In this document: piece after piece, positions 1 through 8,391 of the stretch
Layout: every line of letters starts with the position of its first letter
How positions within the stretch are numbered: position 1 is the stretch's first letter
The notes under the pieces: model-generated
The model's database searches: none
What the model was told of the DNA's origin: nothing
Seen by the model: only the letters and a program-made list of their open reading frames with translations
Assembly (NCBI RefSeq): GCF_000426285.1
Contig: NZ_AUFB01000007.1
Location: 1 to 64,000 of the forward strand
Direction of reading: 5' to 3'
Length of the DNA: 64,000 bases
Origin: Rhizobium leucaenae USDA 9039
GTDB lineage: Bacteria > Pseudomonadota > Alphaproteobacteria > Rhizobiales > Rhizobiaceae
Made by a program: the position numbers and the translations under genes

Positions 1-234
1 AAGCTTGGGAATGCGCAGCTCGACGGTGCCCGCCCGTGTCTCCCAATCCCGGTCGCGATAGCCGTTACGCTGGGCCAGCCGGAAGCCATTCTTCTCGCCA
101 TAGGCCGCGCCGGTCTTCGTGCCGACCTCCAGCGCCATCAGCTTCTCGGCAGCAAAGCCGATCATCTCCCGCAGCAAATCGGCATCAGCGCTCTTCTCAA
201 CGAGTGAGCGCAGGTTCATCATGTCGTCGGTCAT
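1..234 (-). CDS. IS256-family (mutator-type) transposase, N-terminal 78 residues, partial
   Basis: The reading frame starts at the ATG at 234-232 ([15 protein letters not shown]) and runs without a stop off the window. It contains the typical start of IS256-family transposases: a helical [19 protein letters not shown] segment, then TGAAYGEKN and [20 protein letters not shown] near residues 40-75. Proteins of this family cut and rejoin the ends of their own element with a DDE catalytic core, which would lie in the unseen part. The protein cannot be judged intact or broken from this fragment. Confidence 0.85.
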   Translation of the reverse strand, partial: MTDDMMNLRSLVEKSADADLLREMIGFAAEKLMALEVGTKTGAAYGEKNGFRLAQRNGYRDRDWETRAGTVELRIPKL

Positions 235-326
235 CGGTGGTGTCCCTCAGGTTGGCTCTAAGCAACCCGACCCTACCGGAAATCACCGATGGCTATGAAA
301 TCAAGCTACACCACTCCATGGGACAC
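1..326 (-). mobile_element. IS256-family insertion sequence, one end only (runs off window start)
   Basis: This is the transposase-start end of an IS256-type element; the rest lies outside the window. The outer boundary is placed near 326, where a GGGACAC-containing end resembling an IS256-type terminal repeat (ACACCA and GGGACAC on the + strand) abuts the coding sequence of the PAS gene. A second GGGACAC-type sequence occurs at about 238-245, just ahead of the transposase start. The exact terminal repeat and the target duplication cannot be confirmed because the other end is missing. Confidence 0.6.
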
Positions 327-980
327 GATCTGCAAGATTTTGTTCACATCCATCGGACGATAGGCCGGATAGTGGCAATCGACCGTCTCACCGGCAAAGC
401 ACGCATCCAGTTTGCTCTTGATACAGCCTTCGAACAGCTCAGAACCGATGAATTCGGAAAGATGCCGGCCCACCAGTTCGATCGGCCTTGATTTCAGGTA
501 TTCGGAATTGGCTGCATTGCTATAGAGATAGCGGTAGTCGCGCGTAATGACGGCGACGCGGTCCGGCAGGCTGTCGAGGATCACGTCATTCAGAACATTA
601 TCCTCGTCGAAACTGGCAACCTCGCCTTCGTGCTCGTTCTTTCCCGTGGAAAATGCCATCAGCACCTCGGCCGCAGCCTCGCTGGCACCTCCGAAATAGC
701 GATCGATCAGCGATGAGAGGGACGCGGAATTGCGCATCACCCGCGAGCGGTCATCCGATTCCTCACGGATGAGATTGCTCATGAATTGCAACTGCATGTA
801 CATTTCGAGAAGGCTGGTGGCTTTATAGGCCAGGATCGCTGTGACGAGCGGCTCCAATTCGCGATCGAGTGAACCGACGAGTTCATCATCGCCCAGTTTG
901 ATCGCCCGTTGAATCTGGGTGCATTTCATGGAGAAGGCATGAAAGAGTGCCAGCACAATTGCCCTCCTGTCCCTGCCCAC
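306..980 (-). CDS. PAS-domain protein, probably 3'-truncated by the IS insertion
   Basis: The product is 224 residues. The N-terminal half (about 1-125) is helical and of unknown family. A PAS sensory fold begins near residue 135 (LDSLPDRVAVITRDYRYLYSNAA) and continues through VGRHLSEFIGSE. The PAS domain would normally end with two more strands, but the frame stops soon after NKILQI. The last six residues (VSHGVV) appear to be read from the end of the IS element, so the native C-terminus is probably lost. The Met at residue 18 (MKCTQIQRAI) is an alternative start. It could still act as a truncated signal sensor, but no effector domain is visible. Confidence 0.65.
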   Translation of the reverse strand: MGRDRRAIVLALFHAFSMKCTQIQRAIKLGDDELVGSLDRELEPLVTAILAYKATSLLEMYMQLQFMSNLIREESDDRSRVMRNSASLSSLIDRYFGGASEAAAEVLMAFSTGKNEHEGEVASFDEDNVLNDVILDSLPDRVAVITRDYRYLYSNAANSEYLKSRPIELVGRHLSEFIGSELFEGCIKSKLDACFAGETVDCHYPAYRPMDVNKILQIVSHGVV

Positions 981-1210
981 AGGTCAGCCTCGGGCCTCAT
1001 CCCGACGCTGTCATGACCAAGGATCTTCAGCCTGGCGTCCGCTATCTCGCCAAGCTTTCATGCAGTTGAGATAACATGACTTACCCTCACATTCAATCCT
1101 GGCGAAGTGAAGTTCTCGGAAAAGGCGAATTTCTTGAAAGGCAGGACTTACCGAAGGTCAAATTTTGAGCCTAATCGGGCTCACAGTGGCTCATTCTGCT
1201 ACAAATTGCT

Positions 1211-2158
1211 TTATTTAAATAATTTCTTAAAAAGAGCCTTCTTGATATTCCACCGGTCGTGATACCACAACCATTGCTCGGGATATTCCCTCACCCAGCT
1301 CTCTACCTTGTCGTTCAGAATCTGCGCTGTCGCTGGCAGATCGAGATTGCCGCGCTCGTCCCGGGGCATCTCCAGCCTCGGTTCGATTTCCAGCCGATAA
1401 CGATTGTCGGGCAGACGAATGCAGCGGGCGGGATAAACCTCGCAATCGAACTGACGAACCAGTTTCGGCAGCAAGGGATTGGTCTTGACGTCGCGACCGA
1501 AGAACTTTGTCCTCAGTCCCTTGCGAAACTTCTGGTCGACCAGCACGCCAACCCCGCCGCCGGCCTCCAACTGCCTAGCCAAGGTGAACGACGATCCCGC
1601 ATGCGAGGGTACGAGATTGCCCATGCGTTTGGCGCGAAAGTCAAAAACCTTCTCTGCCACATAGGGGTTGTTCGGCGGACGGAAGAGCACGGTGACCTTC
1701 AGCCCGAAGGCTGCGCCTGCGACCGGCAGCAATTCGAAATTTCCCGTATGTCCGGTAAAGACGATGAACGGCCGCGGATTATCCCTGAGATCCAGAAAGA
1801 TCGGAATGCCGGATACCTCGATGCGGCCCGGCTCCTTGCTGGATGGATCAAAATCGAATAGCCGATCGAGGAAGACATACTCCGCCGCCAGCCGCCCCAT
1901 ATTGCCCCAGCTCGCCAGGGCGATCTCGGCGATCTCCGCCTCGCTCTTTTCAGGAAAAGCGTTGTGCAGATTGGTCAGCATCAGCTTGTGCCGGCTCATG
2001 TGGGGCCCGATTTTCCGGGTGATCCAATCGGCAAAGTTGATGCCTCCATCGGCAGGAAACAGCTTCAGGAAATTCAGGAAGCCGAAGATGATCTGCGCGA
2101 TCAGCCATTGGCGAAAACGCCGGACGGCAAGCACGATCCGGGTGAGGAAAAGCTTCAC
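1211..2158 (-). CDS. lpxXL: Lipid A long-chain acyltransferase LpxXL
   Basis: This is a member of the LpxL/HtrB lysophospholipid acyltransferase family. In rhizobia LpxXL transfers the 27-hydroxyoctacosanoyl chain from AcpXL to the lipid A precursor at the inner membrane. A hydrophobic N-terminal segment (about 8-35) would anchor it. The family HX4D/E-type motif is visible as FTGHTGNFELLP near residue 130, and the C-terminal WLWYHDRW block is typical. I chose the GTG at 2158 because it matches the usual N-terminus (VKLFLTRIVLA); a TTG overlapping the stop of the upstream dehydrogenase is possible. It is the last gene of the acpXL operon. Confidence 0.88.
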   Translation of the reverse strand: MKLFLTRIVLAVRRFRQWLIAQIIFGFLNFLKLFPADGGINFADWITRKIGPHMSRHKLMLTNLHNAFPEKSEAEIAEIALASWGNMGRLAAEYVFLDRLFDFDPSSKEPGRIEVSGIPIFLDLRDNPRPFIVFTGHTGNFELLPVAGAAFGLKVTVLFRPPNNPYVAEKVFDFRAKRMGNLVPSHAGSSFTLARQLEAGGGVGVLVDQKFRKGLRTKFFGRDVKTNPLLPKLVRQFDCEVYPARCIRLPDNRYRLEIEPRLEMPRDERGNLDLPATAQILNDKVESWVREYPEQWLWYHDRWNIKKALFKKLFK

Positions 2159-2163
2159 GCCGG

Positions 2164-3192
2164 TCAATCCATCTTGAGGATGATCTTGCCGAAGATCTGG
2201 CGCGATTCCATCCGCTCTAGCGCCCGGTCGATATCGCCAAAGCTTACTTCGGTGTCGATGACCGGATGCACCAGCCCCCGCGCCATCTTTTGCATGGCAT
2301 TCGCCATGTTCTCCATGCGGCAGCCGAAGGAGCCGAGCAGCTTGAGCTGCTGCTGGAACAGCATCATCAGGTTCATGTCGGTGGAAACGCCCGAAGTCGA
2401 GCCGCAGGTCACGAGACGCCCGCCACGCTTCATGCACAGCATCGAGCCGGCCCAGGTGTCCTTGCCGACATGTTCGAAGACGACATCGACGCCCTTCTTC
2501 TTGGTCAGCTTGCGCACCACGCCTTCGAAACGATCCGTGCGGTAATTGATGACATGATCTGCGCCGAGCGCCTTGGCCTTCTCGATCTTATCGTCGGAAC
2601 CGACGGTGGTAATGACGGTGCAGCCGATCTTCTTGGCGAGCTGGATCGCCGCCGTGCCGATGCCGGAGCCGCCGGCATGGACGAGGATCGTCTCACCCGG
2701 CTCGAGCTTGGCGTTATCGAACAGCATATGCTCGACCGTGCCGAAGGTGACGGGCGCTAGGGCAGCGCCAATCGCATCGACACCGGGAGGTGCCGGAACC
2801 AGCAGACGCGCGGGTAGGTTGACCTTCTCCTGCGCGAAGCCATCGAGATGGAAACCATGCACGCCGCCGACATGTTCGCAGAGATTGTCGCGGCCTTCGC
2901 GGCAGTGGCGGCAGAGGCCGCAGGTACGCGCCCCGTAGATCGACACGAGCTGACCGGGCAGCACGTTGGCAACGCCTAGCCCGATCGCTTCGACGACACC
3001 GGCCGCTTCCGCGCCGATCACGAGCGGCATCTTGCGCTTGGCGAACGCCATACCGCGCCAACCCCAGACATCGATATGGTTGAGGGCGACCGCTTTGACG
3101 CGCAGGGTCACTTCACCCGCACCCGGGGCCTCTGGCTCCGGCAGATCGGTGATCTCAAGTTTGCGGTCGTCGATCAATTGCAAAGCGCGCAT
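2164..3192 (-). CDS. adh2XL: Zinc-type alcohol dehydrogenase-like protein of the acpXL cluster (Adh2XL)
   Basis: The product is a 342-residue medium-chain dehydrogenase/reductase. A GroES-like N-terminal domain is followed by a Rossmann domain with the nucleotide-binding pattern VHAGGSGIGTAAIQLA near 170-185. Four cysteines spaced like a structural zinc site are seen in TCGLCRHCREGRDNLC. The position in the operon, between fabF1XL and lpxXL with only 5 bases to the next start, indicates a reducing step in very-long-chain fatty acid synthesis, probably enoyl reduction. That role is inferred from context; the substrate is not shown by the sequence. Confidence 0.85.
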   Translation of the reverse strand: MRALQLIDDRKLEITDLPEPEAPGAGEVTLRVKAVALNHIDVWGWRGMAFAKRKMPLVIGAEAAGVVEAIGLGVANVLPGQLVSIYGARTCGLCRHCREGRDNLCEHVGGVHGFHLDGFAQEKVNLPARLLVPAPPGVDAIGAALAPVTFGTVEHMLFDNAKLEPGETILVHAGGSGIGTAAIQLAKKIGCTVITTVGSDDKIEKAKALGADHVINYRTDRFEGVVRKLTKKKGVDVVFEHVGKDTWAGSMLCMKRGGRLVTCGSTSGVSTDMNLMMLFQQQLKLLGSFGCRMENMANAMQKMARGLVHPVIDTEVSFGDIDRALERMESRQIFGKIILKMD

Positions 3193-3246
3193 GGCAAAAT
3201 CCCCCGCCCCTCGGGCGCAGTAATGTCTTTTTCTTCGAAGGTCCGA

Positions 3247-4533
3247 TTAAGCCGGTTCAAGCGCCATGACAAGGCTGGCGTTCTGTCCGCCGAACCCGAA
3301 GGAGTTCGAAAGAATGGCGCCCACCTGCTTTTCGCGCTTCTTGTTCGGCACGACGTCGAGAATGATCGACGGATCGGGATTGTTGTAGTTGATGGTCGGC
3401 GGCAGCGTGCCGGTGAGCATCGTCTGCAGCGAGAACACCGCTTCCACCGCGCCGGCCGCGGTCAGGGTATGACCGATCATCGACTTGTTCGATGACACCG
3501 GGATCGTCGGCAGCCGATCGCCGAAAACGGCGGACATCGAACCGTATTCCATTTTGTCGTTTTCCGGCGTCGACGTGCCGTGCGCGTTGATGTAGCCGAT
3601 ATCGGTCTCGGCCATTCCAGCGTCGGCAAGAGCAGCGCGGATCGTCGCGATTGCCGGGCCGCCATCCGGCGACGAGCGAGTGCGATGGAAGGAATCCGCC
3701 TTATCGCCAGCGCCCTTCATGATGCCAAGAATCTTGGCGCCGCGGGCAAGTGCGGACTCTAGCGATTCCAGCACCAGCGTTGCGGCACCTTCCGCGATGA
3801 CGAAGCCGTCGCGATCCTTGCTGAAGGGTTTGGATGCCTTGGTCGGCGGGTCATTCTGCGTCGACAGCGCCGAGAGCAGCGAAAAGCGGATCAGCGCTTC
3901 GGCGCTAAGCGACCCATCCGTCGCGACCGTCAGTGCCCGCGCCGTTCGGCCCTGGCGGATTGCCTCGATACCGAGCTGGATTGCCGTCACGCCCGATGCA
4001 CAAGCGGTCGACAGAGTTACCGGCAGGCCGCGCGTGCCGAAACGATCGGCAAGGCGCTCTGAAATGGCGCCGAATAGGGCTGCCTCGTGGAACGCGGGAT
4101 CGGGGCGCTCACGCATGGCTGCAAGGAAGCGCTCATAGGCATCGGCCGGATGATCTGATGGCGGCGAGCGGTCGGCCAACTCGAAGCGCGCGCTCCATTC
4201 CGGCTCGATCGGCGGTGCCGCAAGGAAAAGCGGCCCGTTGAAATCACCGGAAAGTCCGGCCTGGGCGAGCGCCTCGATCGTGGTCTCGCGAGCGAAGGCA
4301 TAGGAGCGCTCGACGGCGTTGGGTGCCGGGATATCGATGAAATCCACCGTACCGGCGATACGCGTCGAAAGGCCGTCGGTCGGGAAGCGGGTGATCCCGT
4401 GGATGCCGGACGTGCCCGAAGAAAGCGCATTCCAATTGTCCTGCAGCCCTTGGCCGAGTGACGTGATGATGCCCATGCCGGTAACGGCGACGATCGGGCG
4501 ACCGAGATGATCCTTGTAGGCGGATGCGGTCAT
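3247..4533 (-). CDS. fabF1XL: Beta-ketoacyl-ACP synthase FabF1XL (catalytic elongating enzyme)
   Basis: This is a KAS II-type condensing enzyme of 428 residues that extends acyl chains carried on AcpXL. The full catalytic triad is present: Cys178 in STACASG, His318 in INAHGTST and His355 in MIGHTLTAAG. An insertion of about 40 residues around 105-150 is long compared with FabF. The gene lies 12 bases downstream of a second, degenerate ketosynthase (FabF2XL), so the two products probably work as a pair making C28 hydroxy fatty acid for lipid A. Confidence 0.92.
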   Translation of the reverse strand: MTASAYKDHLGRPIVAVTGMGIITSLGQGLQDNWNALSSGTSGIHGITRFPTDGLSTRIAGTVDFIDIPAPNAVERSYAFARETTIEALAQAGLSGDFNGPLFLAAPPIEPEWSARFELADRSPPSDHPADAYERFLAAMRERPDPAFHEAALFGAISERLADRFGTRGLPVTLSTACASGVTAIQLGIEAIRQGRTARALTVATDGSLSAEALIRFSLLSALSTQNDPPTKASKPFSKDRDGFVIAEGAATLVLESLESALARGAKILGIMKGAGDKADSFHRTRSSPDGGPAIATIRAALADAGMAETDIGYINAHGTSTPENDKMEYGSMSAVFGDRLPTIPVSSNKSMIGHTLTAAGAVEAVFSLQTMLTGTLPPTINYNNPDPSIILDVVPNKKREKQVGAILSNSFGFGGQNASLVMALEPA

Positions 4534-4545
4534 GATCCTAACTCC

Positions 4546-5751
4546 TCACGCTTCGGCGGAAAGTACAGCGACGCCTTCGCCACGCACATGTCCGACGGTC
4601 GTCACAACCGCTTTCCGTGCGCCGGCGTTCATGGGCTTTTCATGCGTGGCGTCGAACGGCGGCACCTTGGCCTTGTTGGCGACCGCCAGAGCGGCAAAGG
4701 CGAGCCCAAGCGGAAACTGGCCCTCAAGCCCGTGCCCGGAAAGGCCGGCATAGCCGCGAATGGCCGATGCGGGTAATTGCTTTTCCAGAACGGCCTTCTC
4801 GCGCGTGGCGAGATCGGGTATTGCCGTCGTCCCGCAGAAGATGACGGTGTTGTCGCCCTCGCCGTCCTTGGCAGACGCGAGCAAGCGCTCCAGACGCGCC
4901 TCGAACTTGCCGCTGTCGCGGCTGCCGCGATCGCCTTCGATGGCGTCGATTGTTGCATAAATGCGCGCGCCACGGCCTTCGGCATGAGCGCGCGATTCAA
5001 GCACGAGGAAAGCGCCGAGCGAACCCATGATCATGCCGCCACCGTTTTCCGGCTTGCGGGACCAAAGCGGATGCCAGTCGCCGATCGCATGCGCGTTCAC
5101 GGATTCGATCAGCAGTATCATGTCCTGGCGTTCGGCCGAAAACGCGCCGCCGACCAATGCATGGCTCGATTCGCCCGACTTGATGCGATGAAACGCAGTT
5201 TCCACCGCTGAAATACCGGCAGCTTCCTCGCCCATGAAAGTCCGCGACGAACCCGTGACCTTATGGACGATGGAAATATTCCCGGCGAGCAGATTGGAGA
5301 GCTGTGCGAGGAACAGAGTCGGACGGAGCTCGGTGGTCAGCTTCTCGTTCAGAAGCAATTCGCGGTCGTTGCGCTTCAGACCTTCGTTAACGATCAGCGT
5401 GTCGACATTGATATCGCGCTCGCCGCCGCCGGCGGCAACGATCATATCCATGCTGCCGCAAGCTTCGAGATCATCCTTGAAGCCTGCATCATCCAATGCC
5501 AGGCCGGCGGTGAAGACGCCGATGCGCTGCCAGTTTTCCATCTGGCGCTGATCGCCACGCTTCGGGATCTGCTGCGACCAGTCGATCTCCGGCAGCGGAT
5601 GTACGGGATAGGGCTTGAATTTCTCGGTTTCGACGGTGGTCGGCGGCACCTTGTCCGATGTCAGCAGGGCGACATGCGCATCCTTGCCGACACCCTGACA
5701 GGTGACGATACCGATACCCGTGATCACCACATCATTCTGAGCCTTGCTCAT
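4546..5751 (-). CDS. fabF2XL: Degenerate beta-ketoacyl synthase FabF2XL (chain-length-factor-like)
   Basis: The product is 401 residues with an N-terminus (VVITGIGIVTCQGVG) and overall length typical of the KAS II fold. The catalytic Cys is replaced by Ser168 (VTGSSRTFMGE) and the first catalytic His is replaced (FCGTTAIPD aligns with the usual NAHGTST). The second His is kept in GLSGHGLEG (His340). This pattern recalls the chain-length-factor subunits of type II polyketide synthases, which pair with an active ketosynthase. It is probably a non-condensing partner of FabF1XL. Retained decarboxylase activity cannot be excluded. Confidence 0.88.
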   Translation of the reverse strand: MSKAQNDVVITGIGIVTCQGVGKDAHVALLTSDKVPPTTVETEKFKPYPVHPLPEIDWSQQIPKRGDQRQMENWQRIGVFTAGLALDDAGFKDDLEACGSMDMIVAAGGGERDINVDTLIVNEGLKRNDRELLLNEKLTTELRPTLFLAQLSNLLAGNISIVHKVTGSSRTFMGEEAAGISAVETAFHRIKSGESSHALVGGAFSAERQDMILLIESVNAHAIGDWHPLWSRKPENGGGMIMGSLGAFLVLESRAHAEGRGARIYATIDAIEGDRGSRDSGKFEARLERLLASAKDGEGDNTVIFCGTTAIPDLATREKAVLEKQLPASAIRGYAGLSGHGLEGQFPLGLAFAALAVANKAKVPPFDATHEKPMNAGARKAVVTTVGHVRGEGVAVLSAEA

Positions 5752-5794
5752 TCATCAATCCTCTTAGAATGCCGCGCCATGCAAGCCGGAAACG

Positions 5795-6268
5795 TCAGCC
5801 ATTGGCGGCGATGGCGTCGAGAAGCCCGACCTCGCCTGCCCGCTTGCGCACGATATCGGCGAGCGGCACCTCATTAAACGGCATGGTGCGCAGCTTCAAC
5901 TGCGCATCGCAGATCTTCTTGCCGGCAATAGTGATCCGCGCCTTCGTCACCGCGAAGCCCGAGCCGTCATGCTCCAGTTCCGCCTCGATGTCGAGTTCGG
6001 CTTCCGGTTCGACGAAAGTGCGCATCTTGGCGCCGTCGACCGACATCAGGAATGGCATATAGGCGAATTTTGTTGCCGCGAGCACCAGCATGCCCGACGC
6101 CTGCGCCATGGTCTCGATCAGCAGGACACCGGGAACGAGCGGCATGCCCGGAAAGTGACCTTCGAAAACGGGGCTCTTGGCCGGGACGACCGAATGCGCC
6201 TTCAAAAGACCCTTGGACAGATCGACCGACTCGACCCGGTCAATCATCTGGAAATATTCCAGCAGCAT
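5795..6268 (-). CDS. fabZXL: 3-hydroxyacyl-ACP dehydratase FabZXL
   Basis: This is a FabZ-type hot-dog dehydratase of 157 residues. The catalytic His38 lies in FEGHFPGMPLVPGVL and the catalytic Glu52 in LLIETMAQASG, both matching the FabZ pattern. It would remove water from 3-hydroxyacyl-AcpXL during very-long-chain fatty acid elongation. It is the second gene of the cluster, separated from acpXL by about 120 bases that hold hairpin-forming sequence. A short extra C-terminal helix is present compared with E. coli FabZ. Confidence 0.9.
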   Translation of the reverse strand: MLLEYFQMIDRVESVDLSKGLLKAHSVVPAKSPVFEGHFPGMPLVPGVLLIETMAQASGMLVLAATKFAYMPFLMSVDGAKMRTFVEPEAELDIEAELEHDGSGFAVTKARITIAGKKICDAQLKLRTMPFNEVPLADIVRKRAGEVGLLDAIAANG

Positions 6269-6330
6269 TAACGCCTCCGATCCAACCCGGTGACGCGGTG
6301 TGGCCCGGGCAGGATACGATAGTTAAGAAT

Positions 6331-6377
6331 GAAACCGCCCGGCCGCTATATTCAAGGGCGGCTGGGCGTCAAAAAAA
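6331..6377 (-). terminator. Hairpin and T-run between acpXL and fabZXL (possible partial terminator)
   Basis: Just after the acpXL stop the minus strand has a run of seven T (complement of 6371-6377) preceded by a weak AGCA/TGCT stem. A CCGCCC (6335-6340) and GGGCGG (6356-6361) pair follows. Either could lower read-through, so that acpXL is made in excess over the enzymes downstream. The stems are short, so this is tentative. Confidence 0.35.
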
Positions 6378-6390
6378 GCAAGAACGATGC

Positions 6391-6675
6391 TCAGCCCTTG
6401 GCGGCGCGCAATTCGTCGATCTTGGCGCAGAGATTCTTGAGGACAAAGTATTCCTCGGTCGAAACCTTGCCTTCGTTGACCTCTTGCGTCCACTGTTCCA
6501 GCGGAATCTTGATGCCGAATTCCTTGTCGATGGCAAAAACGATGTCCAGGAAGTCGAGGCTGTCGATGCCGAGGTCGTCGATCGTGTGGCTCTCTGGGGT
6601 GATCGTCTCACGGTCGATTTCGCTTGTTTCAGCGATGATGTCGGCAACTTTGTCGAATGTAGCAGTCACGCCCAT
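6391..6675 (-). CDS. acpXL: Specialised acyl carrier protein AcpXL
   Basis: The product is 94 residues and acidic. The phosphopantetheine attachment serine is Ser39 in the motif GIDSLDFLD. It is longer than AcpP and has the C-terminal helix [12 protein letters not shown] typical of AcpXL. In rhizobia AcpXL carries the growing C28 hydroxyacyl chain that LpxXL transfers to lipid A. It is the first gene of the six-gene cluster fabZXL-fabF2XL-fabF1XL-adh2XL-lpxXL, so the promoter should lie between 6676 and 6858. Confidence 0.95.
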
Positions 6676-6858
6676 ACCTCTTGAAATGACAATTCAACCC
6701 TCCTCATAGGGAAATCCATTTCAAAAGCCAATGGTTTCCACCTGAGACCCCAGTAATTTGGCGAAGCACTGTTGCCTAAACAGCAAAGATACTTCCGGTG
6801 CACAATTGCCGGATAGGCGCCGGCATGCGAGCAAGATACGGCAGTATTGCGGCGGCGA

Positions 6859-7287
6859 TCACTCGCTGATGATGATGCGGGTGTTTCTCAATCCCACCTG
6901 CGATGCCATCGAGAAGAACGTGGCGGCATTGCGCGGTTCAAGACGTACGCAGCCGTGCGACGCAGGCTGGCCGAGATGCCTCAGTTCGTAGGTGCCGTGC
7001 ACCGCGTAGCCGCCATTGAAGAAGACGGCATAGGGCATCGGCGCATTGTCGTATTTCTTCGAGCGATGATCGCGCGAGAGCCACGTCGCTGTATAGGAGC
7101 CAGTCGGGGTGACATAACCTCTGCGCGCCGTCGATACTTTCCAGCGATACTTGAAAACGCCATCTTCGGAAACGGTCATCGTCTGCGACCGAACATCAAC
7201 ATTGGCGAGAACAGTTCCAGCCTGTGCTGTTACAGCATGAAACTGCAGGAATAAACATGCAGCAGCGGCTGCCACTATCCGTTTCAT
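6859..7287 (-). CDS. Secreted L,D-transpeptidase (YkuD family)
   Basis: The product is a 142-residue exported protein. A signal peptide (MKRIVAAAAACLFLQ with an AQA-type cleavage site near residue 23) precedes a single YkuD domain. The catalytic motif is complete: His97 in VHGTYE and SHGCVRL with Cys113. Such enzymes make 3-3 cross-links in peptidoglycan or attach proteins to it in the periplasm. The start at 7287 is preferred over the ATG at 7302 because a GGAGGGG ribosome site lies 8 bases before it. It is separate from the acpXL operon. Confidence 0.88.
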   Translation of the reverse strand: MKRIVAAAAACLFLQFHAVTAQAGTVLANVDVRSQTMTVSEDGVFKYRWKVSTARRGYVTPTGSYTATWLSRDHRSKKYDNAPMPYAVFFNGGYAVHGTYELRHLGQPASHGCVRLEPRNAATFFSMASQVGLRNTRIIISE

Positions 7288-7410
7288 CTTGCGCCCCTCC
7301 ATCGTTTGCTTCTTTTTGAAACAATTCCGATGGAGGGAAGAAGTATCAGCTCTCTGATTATACTAGATTAATACAGATAGTGAGCAATTCGTTAACGTGA
7401 GCCCAATCAA

Positions 7411-8391
7411 TCACAGCAGCAACAGGAAGACCGCAAAGGCGACGAGTGTCAGCATGGTGCATGCCGAGTAGAAGATCGAGATGCCGCTGTCGACATCATT
7501 GACGGTCGCTATATCGCGGCCGGAACCGTTGATCATCGGTTCGCGCACGACCTCACCGCCATAGACGCGCGGCCCGGCAAGTTGGATATCCAAAGCGCCG
7601 GCCATCGCCGCCTCCGGCCGGCCGGAATTCGGCGAGCGATGCAATCCCCCATCACGAACCGCAACGCGGATCGTATTGCCGAGTGCTGAAATCCCTTTCT
7701 TGGCGAGTGCGCCGGCGGCAATAAGCAGGATCGACAGCCGCGCCGCCGGCCAGTTGGCGACGTCGTCCAGCCGGGCGGCGGCCCAGCCGAAATCGATATA
7801 GGTCTCGGATTTATGGCCGATCATCGAATCAGCGGTATTCAGCATCTTGTAGACAAACAGGCCCGGCAAGCCGAAAACGGCATACCAGAGCGCCGGTGCC
7901 ACGACGCCATCGGAAAAATTCTCCGCAAGGCTCTCGATCGCGGCGCGGCAGACGCCGGGCTCGTCCAGCGTTTCAGGATCGCGGCCGACAATGCGCGATA
8001 CCGCACGGCGTCCGCCATCCAGTCCCTCGCTGCGCAACGCCTTCGATACCTCGCCCACATGATCGGCCAGGCTCTTCTGTGCCAGGAAAATCGCCACCAG
8101 GCCCGCCTCGACAAGGATGCCGAGCCAGCCGAAGAAGCCGAGCAGCCCATGTGCGGCCCAGCCGGCAATGACCGCCCCGAAAAGCAGCGCGATGATCGAC
8201 ATCACGCCATTGCGGCGGCGCGTCAGGCCCGGCAAATCCCTGAGATTGAAATGGCGGTCGAAAAAGGAAATCGCCTTGCCGAACAGCACGACGGGATGTG
8301 GCAGGCGCCGCCACAGCCAATCCGGATCGCCCATGAAGCGGTCCAACAGCAATGCCAGAACGAGGATGAGCAAATGTTCGTCTATGATCAT
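7411..8391 (-). CDS. cobD: Adenosylcobinamide-phosphate synthase CobD (CbiB family)
   Basis: This integral membrane protein of 326 residues attaches the aminopropanol (phosphate) arm to adenosylcobyric acid late in cobalamin synthesis. The family blocks LLLDRFMGDPDWLWRRLPHP at the N-terminus and NTADSMIGH near residue 195 are clear, and several hydrophobic segments are visible. It overlaps cobC by 4 bases, so translation is probably coupled. It is the last gene of cobA-cobB-cobC-cobD. Confidence 0.93.
   Translation of the reverse strand: MIIDEHLLILVLALLLDRFMGDPDWLWRRLPHPVVLFGKAISFFDRHFNLRDLPGLTRRRNGVMSIIALLFGAVIAGWAAHGLLGFFGWLGILVEAGLVAIFLAQKSLADHVGEVSKALRSEGLDGGRRAVSRIVGRDPETLDEPGVCRAAIESLAENFSDGVVAPALWYAVFGLPGLFVYKMLNTADSMIGHKSETYIDFGWAAARLDDVANWPAARLSILLIAAGALAKKGISALGNTIRVAVRDGGLHRSPNSGRPEAAMAGALDIQLAGPRVYGGEVVREPMINGSGRDIATVNDVDSGISIFYSACTMLTLVAFAVFLLLL

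Noticed and set aside
1161..1190. TGAGCC/GGCTCA hairpin after lpxXL as a terminator
   Set aside because: The stem is only six pairs and the following bases on the minus strand are A-rich rather than T-rich.
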